64,000 nt of DNA from Dichotomocladium elegans. Taxonomy: Eukaryota; Mucoromycota; Mucoromycetes; Mucorales; Lichtheimiaceae. Positions within the stretch are counted from its first letter, which is position 1. The number at the start of each line of letters is the position of its first letter. The notes under the pieces were generated by a model. It searched no databases. It was not told the origin of the DNA and saw only the letters and a program-made list of their open reading frames with translations. Location: the NCBI GenBank assembly GCA_025716815.1, contig JAIXMN010000013.1:434001-498000 (forward strand), given 5' to 3'. The translations under genes and the position numbers were made by a program. Below, in pieces: positions 58,215-64,000 of this stretch.

Positions 58215-60676
58215 GCGATTGCGCAATACAGCAGCAAAGAAAAAGTGCGAAGGGACCAGTGCCAAAAATAAGTCAACAAAAAAAAATCGATCGACAGCTC
58301 ATTCAAACTGTACACTACACTGTATTCTCCTCCTTGCCTCCCGTTCTCACTCTTATTCCCATCACCACATCAGACAACCCGATGTTCCGGTACCTTGTAT
58401 ATTTATCTCCGTTAACCGTCTCTTGCCTAACCGTTCGCCCAGTGCTTGGTTACACGCTCTTGTTTTATAACTGAAAAGAATGGCAGCATCTGCGTGCCAT
58501 GTGATTTCGTATATACGACAGTATCATCCTTCACTGTGCGGTATTGTTACACTATTTTCAGTATACAATAAAATCACAATGTGAAAAATGGCGTACCTAG
58601 CTCCTCGGTTTCTATAGCAGCAACCGTCTTTCCCATTTTTTATTTATTTCCTCAAAGACAGTTGGTCGTTGATCAGGAGAATAAGATGGTGACAAAGAAA
58701 GGGTCACGACCCAAGATTAGATCGTGAGAATAAACGCTAGATAAGAAAACAAAGTTTTGTGTGTGTATTATCTGTCGACAAAAATTTGCCAAAGCTTCAT
58801 TCCCTCGGACTGGCGGGAAAAGACTGTGGATTTGCATGTTCCGAGGCGGGAGAAGATGAGAGAGCGCTGAATGGGAGTAAATCCATCCTCGGTCTTCTAT
58901 ACATGTCTCGAATTAAAAAAAATTGCAGGTCGAAGTCTCAGTCGGGGATAGGCGCATAGCGCATACTTCACCTCCCACTCTCCGCTGGTCCCTAATTTTT
59001 ACGTTTCATAGTTGAACAATGACCTCAGCCAGCAAAGGTAATGAACTATTGCACGCTTTTATTTGCTTATTGTAGCTTCTTCAGCTGTGTACCCGAGCTT
59101 AGAACGTTTGGCACCAAAGACGGGTTATTTTCTCTCGCGCTGTTGCTGCTGCTCGTTAGCCAATATGAAAAAGGAACAAATGAAGGTTTAAGCACCTGAT
59201 ACAGCACATTCATGCACATTTCTATCCTGCCTAGGATTTTTCCAGACTTGTTTTGACACATTCAACAATTGGGGGCCCATGCGTCGCTTAGCAATTAAGG
59301 AAACTAAGAGACACCTTGTCATCACAACGGATTGACCTTCCCTTTTCAATCAGCCTGGAAAACAGATTTCGGTGCACTCAAGTCAGTCCAGTAGACCGAA
59401 GCGGCATCATAACTTTGTATGAACGAAACAGCTGTTGGGGTTCCGCGTCCTACTTGTGGATAAGGCCGCCGTTTTAAAATACCGGGCCATATTATTACTG
59501 CTTCGTACAATAGTGCTCCTTTTTGGCTAAAGTTCGTTCCATGTTTTCCCATGATGATGCGCTTACGCCCCATCCATTGTAAACATCCGCCGGATTCTAT
59601 GGGAATATCCCGTCTTTTGTCCGCGCACCATCGCGGTACGCAAACATTCTCTTGTTATGCAACACAGCGTGATGATTTTGGCACGGGCCTCCTTATTAAT
59701 CAATTTAATGTAACGCAAACCACTGTAAACTGTTTTTGACAAGGCGGGAAGCCCACCAAGCTACTTTACATAGGATAGTATCCTTCTTCTTTCTAATTCC
59801 GCCATCAACGGGGAGACTTCCCCTCCCCCTTTTCTCGGCTCAAAGACTGCAGACAGCACACGTCCTACGCTGCTACAAATTCCAGAGTCATACCCATGCA
59901 AGTGGTGCAACTCGGTCAATAAAAGAGCAAGCTAGATGGTTTCTCTAGAGATAAACAACATTGTATATATATATATGGTTAGACCGCGTGAATCATTTAT
60001 AGGCACGGGTGTACCTATCAGAAGTAGATGGCTGATGCCCGGTGGAAAAAAAAAGTTTATATTTGACCGTATGACCTTGAGCCAAATGATTTGTTTGGAA
60101 AACCTGAAATCTCCGGCTTATCCTTTCTGTCAAACAGGCGCTTTGTTCATGGGGTGCATCCTTCTCCTCTTCTTGCGTAAAAACATAGCGAAAAGCAAAC
60201 GAAGGCGATAAGAAAAGAAGCCGGGCCGAGGAACAAGTTATCCCGTTCCATCTACCGTATACACTAGCTAGATAATGCACATATTGCACCGCGGCCTGTT
60301 GCGAACATTTCAAATAAATTTAGCCAAAAAAAAAGAAAAAATTGCGTGCCGTCATACAAACGAATTTAATGGGACACACGATTAATATTTGTGGAAAAAA
60401 AGTTGCAAGTGATATCGATTTCATTCCGGTGCGACGATGCTTCCTTTTCAGGACGAGGAAAATACGGCGTATGTAATCACATGGATCTTTCTTTTGTTTG
60501 AAAAAAAAAAACCACACTAGGCATGGGGCAGGGTAAAGCAAGTTACATTGGGTGGTGGTCGGGTAAGAAATCAATCGGTATACTGTAGGTCAAAAACTAA
60601 AATAGGGATGCATAGAGGAAATAAATGCTGTACAAAATAAAGAACTTCCTGTGAGCCCGTCTGTAATTCTTTTTTT
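58215..60676. other. Spacer between the convergent PH-domain paralogues
   Basis: About 2.5 kb without a gene I can support. Short frames (59346-59573, 59936-60211, 59993-60313) have no motif. Both flanks are 3' ends of the PH genes. Confidence 0.45.
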
Positions 60677-61411
60677 TTATCGCAAGAATGGAGGAGGAGG
60701 AGGCGGTCTCGATGTTGGTGGTGGTAATTGAGGTGGCAAAACGTCGGGCAGCCGTGAGGGTCGTAAAAGAGAGAAATTCGCTGCAATGTTCGGTGGCAAG
60801 AATAGGTGGCTGCTGCTGCCACTCATGTTTCCTTGAAAATAGAAACAACGGGATGGTGAGATAGGTGGTGAATCAACAGCAAGAGCTGCAGCTGCAGTTG
60901 TGGACGTCGCTCCGAGCGTCTGGAGCGTGATGACGCCGGGTAATCGACGGCGAAGCCACTCAATCGCCCCTTTCAGTCTGTCCAGCCAGAGATTGAGATC
61001 TTCCACGTTTTCTGGCTCTAAATACCATGTTCGGCCGTCTTCCCTTCGTTCGAGTTCGATACAGTGCATGCAGCCAGAAAACTGGTCTGTGAGAGAGACG
61101 CTCGTGTTCGGGGTCAGCTCGAAGAATTCCCGAAAATCGTGTTGCGGGTTATCGGCCTTGAATGTATAGACCATCCGGTCGACAATGATCACGAAGCGCC
61201 TGTGCTTTGTTTTTATAAAAGAATATGCTGGGGGCGTATACTTTGTCATCCAGCCTTGCATAAGCGCAAAGGGCCAGAGAAGGGCAGCATGAGTACCCAT
61301 GGCCAATGGCCGAAATGAGGCAGGATCATTGAGATCAACGACATGGGGCAGAAGTGTGGGTTTTCGGCGATGAGAAACACACTTGCTGGGCTGATTGCTG
61401 TCAGTTACCAT
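60677..61411 (-). CDS. PH-domain protein, paralogue B
   Basis: A single-exon gene of about 244 residues, from ATG 61411 (MVTDSNQPSKCVSHRRKPTL) to TAA 60677. It aligns along its length with paralogue A: VVDLNDPASFRPLAMGTHAA, ALMQGWMTKYTPPAYSFIKT, RRFVIIVDRMVYTFKADNPQ, FREFFELTPNTSVSLTDQF and DLNLWLDRLKGAIEWLRRRL, then an Ala/Ser-rich linker and the tail RPSRLPDVLPPQLPPPTSRP. The frame is open upstream to 61585, but that part lies in a CT-rich leader and has no counterpart in A. The N-terminus and Pro tail are as conserved as the PH core, which suggests they carry function. Confidence 0.82.
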   Translation of the reverse strand: MVTDSNQPSKCVSHRRKPTLLPHVVDLNDPASFRPLAMGTHAALLWPFALMQGWMTKYTPPAYSFIKTKHRRFVIIVDRMVYTFKADNPQHDFREFFELTPNTSVSLTDQFSGCMHCIELERREDGRTWYLEPENVEDLNLWLDRLKGAIEWLRRRLPGVITLQTLGATSTTAAAALAVDSPPISPSRCFYFQGNMSGSSSHLFLPPNIAANFSLLRPSRLPDVLPPQLPPPTSRPPPPPPFLR

Positions 61412-63540
61412 AGGCGAGTCTGGAATAAAAGAACGAGGGATAAAAGCAAGATGAAAGAGATAGCGCGCAGTCAACTGCTGTCGTAGAGCCGGGTGGGGAA
61501 CTTCCTGATTCAATTCGTGTGAAATTGTACACACCGGGAAATGACTGTGGACAAGGCTCAGCGCCCGCTGCACACACACACACACTTCCTCTCTCTCCGA
61601 TAGTATTCATATTTGGTATGTGTGTATGTAACATAGAACAGATTCTTTTCGGAAGACATACACAGGTCCAGAGGATCTCGGGGTTGAAACCTGTTCCAGT
61701 CGGGTCGATCGCACACTCGGGAGGTCCTATGCCAAAAGTGTGAAGAACGCATAATGAACGCCCACGCGCTTCCGTTGGATTCTGTTACAAGATGACAAAC
61801 GGAGTGCACTAACGCGAGACTGTTCACTGGGATCTTGACTGACGTCGTAGGGATCATCCAAAGGATTAATGACAATACCATTAGTTGATTCATTCTGTGC
61901 TACTTCAATACGAAAAAAGGACATCGCTTCTGCTTAAGCCACGCGAGAAGGAAACATGTTACTCAAGAGTATACATTCATTCTCTTTTCGTAAAGAGACT
62001 GACATATGATTCTCATGCGGGGGATCCCCTCCTTTGTTGGAATTTCATATTTTGTTTTGCAATATGAATTTTCCTTTCTCATGTGAAGCTGCTATAAGAA
62101 AAAATACCCCACTTCCCCGAGCAGCTTTCTTTTTTAGTACGTATAAGCATTGGGTAAAGGCGGGACCAGCGTATTAGCACCCGAGGCACGGGCCTCTATT
62201 ATCAGCTCATATCAATGTAACCCGAAGCGATAATCGGACAAATGCTCCAGCAGTTCCTGATTATTCCGCCCCTTCGCACCAAGGTCGGTCCATACGCTAT
62301 TCCCTCCGGTAAAATCTTTCTGTACGTTGACAATTGTGACAGCATCGCGTCGTTCAGGATATGGCGGTTATGGCGTGTCTGTGGCCGATTTAGGACAGAT
62401 AACGTTGGATTCGTTCACATCGTCTAGAAATTCGCTGATAGTGCGTCTTGATTTCTCTGATACAGCCGTCAACGCGTAGATTTTCTTGTCCGAAGGTCTC
62501 CATTGAACCACAAACATGGGAAATACCTGCCTTGCAAACGTCGTTAATACTGAGGCACATATAACACCATGTGAATTACAGAGAAATCTGGAGAATCCAA
62601 ATAACTACCGCGTCCCTACTCATGATAGCGCAACGTCGATAACTGCACCAAAGGAGAGCTTCAAGTGAAAGATGCACCATTGAAGAGAACTGTCCACTGC
62701 ATGTGAATCCAAGAGTAAGAGAAAATAAAAAGGACGGCCGAAATTTACTCTTTTTAGCACAATGCGAGCGTCCTTAACAAATTACTCTCGCCACTTGTCG
62801 TTCTACAGTGCAAGCTGCATCAACTGATGATTGATATCCAGAGATGGATGCTGAACAAATCAGCGGCGAAGAAAATCCCAATATAGAAGCATGTAGAATT
62901 TGTATAAATAAGAATACAGATAAAGGTAACAAGTCTGCCTACGCTGTGAGACTTTATACGTGCAATAGAAGTTTGCGAGAAGTGGCTGACGTATCAGCTA
63001 ATAGAAGAATCAACGACAAAACAGGATGTTGGATAAAGTGGTAGGAAAAGCACTCGGCCTAATGCGGCGCTTCTTTTTCGCTCTCGGAAGATTATCGGTG
63101 ACTACTTCAATTGTTAGAAGACTTCTTCAAGTGATTGTAATTGCAGTTGAGTCCGCTTCTGCGACGCATGCCTACAATATACCTGGTGCGGTGTACTATA
63201 CATCTGCCTCATCAGCGTGTGTGAGCGCTGTGTACATATTCATTTATTCGCTGCTTCTGACAAACATGAGCTTGGTAACGGCAAAGATACTATATAAGAA
63301 AGCTAGTGCGGTGGTGAGTGGGGAGTGGAGATAATCGGTTGCAGTCATACTATGGCAAGCACATCTTCAGACGAAAAAATGAGTTTGGCGCAATGCAGCC
63401 GATGCAGGATTTGTCCGATGTGGGTTGTTCCTGGCGCCCCTCTGATTGCCTGGCGCACTGAACCTTAAACCCGATGGATCTGCCCCGATTTTCCTTTTTT
63501 CCCCTTTCCTTTTTTTTTTACTCCTTACCGAGATATCCTC
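61412..63540. other. Gene-poor region before the hydroxyacid oxidase gene
   Basis: Short frames only (for example 62242-62427, 62844-63044, 63026-63334). A (CA)n run lies at 61571-61585. No RNA gene or mobile element is recognised. The last 70 bases are T/C-rich and precede the oxidase start. Confidence 0.4.
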
Positions 63541-64000
63541 ATGTCTTTTCTTCCAGTGTCGCTCGATGACTTTGAAAACTATGCGCGGGAAAACATGGCT
63601 CCTGCATCCTACGCCTATTACTCGACTGGGTCCAGCTCCGAAGAGACCCTGCGTCGTAACCGACAGGTTTATTCAAAGTAGAATATCTCCCAGGAAAATG
63701 TAGATTGTCTAGGGCAACGTGATAAAAGGAAATTATGGGTGTATGAATCCCCTCTACGTAGGCTTTTGATTCGGCCCAAGATTCTCATCGACGTGGAGAA
63801 AGTGTCAACAGCCACGACGGTGCTCGGCCAAAAAATAAGCATTCCAATCTGTGTGGCTCCTACTGCATATCACGGTCTAGCACACCACGAAGGAGAGTTG
63901 GCGTCAGCAAAAGGTTTGCGTTTTGTTCCCACACGCGATAACGAAAAAGTACATGCTAAACTATATTTAGCAACGGCCGCCATGGACACCCTCTACTGCT
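63541..64000 (+). CDS. FMN-dependent 2-hydroxyacid oxidase/dehydrogenase, 5' part
   Basis: The gene runs off the window. Exons 63541-63677, 63762-63913 and 63971-64000 join in frame: MSFLPVSLDDFENYAREN, YAYYSTGSSSEETLRRNRQV, YSKLLIRPKILIDVEKVSTA, TTVLGQKISIPICVAPTAYH and GLAHHEGELASAKATAAMDT. These are the N-terminal alpha/beta-barrel motifs of glycolate/lactate-oxidase-type flavoenzymes (the APTA loop binds FMN), here probably cytosolic or peroxisomal, oxidising L-2-hydroxyacids. The ATG at 63541 opens the domain directly; TTCCAG just after it could also be an acceptor, so an upstream exon is possible. The catalytic His and Arg lie beyond the window end. Confidence 0.88.

Noticed and set aside
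1..64000. Possible reassignment of TAG as a sense codon, suggested by in-frame TAGs in three unresolved frames (near 20070, 33260 and 49115)
   Set aside because: Well-supported genes (WDR83, hexokinase-like, Tgl-like, FAB1) end at TAG exactly where their families end, so TAG is a normal stop here.

Overview
This is a eukaryotic nuclear window, most likely from a Mucoromycota-type (early-diverging) fungus. Genes are compact and intron-rich (introns about 35-125 nt), lie on both strands with bidirectional or convergent spacing, and are separated by poly-A/T runs, CA/TA/GA microsatellites and decayed DNA transposons. The families present (NudC, ING, WDR83, GH25 lysozyme, Tgl-type lipase, FAB1, P5B ATPase, mpaB-type oxygenase, hydroxyacid oxidase) fit a fungus. 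The lineage is an inference from style and gene content; no rRNA or marker gene is present to prove it.

Layout. 0.4-1.7 kb: Tc1/mariner remnant. 1.9-6.4 kb (-): FAB1-type lipid kinase. 7.4-8.7 kb (+): WrbA/Pst2/Ycp4-type flavodoxin-like quinone reductase with a basic-Cys tail. 8.9-12.4 kb (+): HMT1-like ABC half-transporter with damaged ATPase motifs. 12.5-13.8 kb (-): WDR83/MORG1. 15.0-16.5 kb (+): mpaB/rubber-oxygenase-family protein. 16.7-17.7 kb (-): ING PHD-finger protein. 18.9-20.0 kb (+): NudC. 22.9-24.6 kb (-): hexokinase-like protein. 26.1-27.0 kb (-): secreted GH25 lysozyme. 28.1-29.3 kb (+): F-box/UBP-like zinc finger/DUSP protein. 29.4-32.2 kb (-): Tgl3/4/5-like patatin protein without the nucleophile serine. 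32.5-34.4 kb (-): unresolved multi-exon gene. 34.4-36.5 kb: inverted pair of Tc1-like remnants. 38.1-39.7 kb (-): PCL/Pho80-type cyclin. 41.2-41.9 kb (-): unresolved small gene. 43.1-48.0 kb (-): P5B ATPase (ATP13A2/Ypk9 type). 50.2-51.3 kb (+): CAP-Gly protein. 52.6-53.3 kb: another transposon remnant. 53.6-54.2 kb (-): bHLH factor. 54.3-57.4 kb: gene-poor, with a possible Harbinger remnant. 57.5-58.2 kb (+) and 60.7-61.4 kb (-): convergent paralogous PH-domain genes. 63.5 kb to the end (+): 5' part of an FMN-dependent 2-hydroxyacid oxidase.

Most genes are independent housekeeping or regulatory functions, not one pathway. Several touch phosphoinositide/lipid and vacuolar-endosomal biology (FAB1, PH proteins, Tgl-like protein, HMT1-like ABC, P5B ATPase), but no operon-like logic is expected or seen. 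The most notable points are an F-box protein carrying deubiquitinase accessory domains, three enzymes whose catalytic motifs are altered while the reading frames stay intact, and four GC-AG introns with the same GCAAG donor. Splice sites were placed by hand from frame, GT/GC-AG rules and family alignments recalled from memory; no computation or database search was run.
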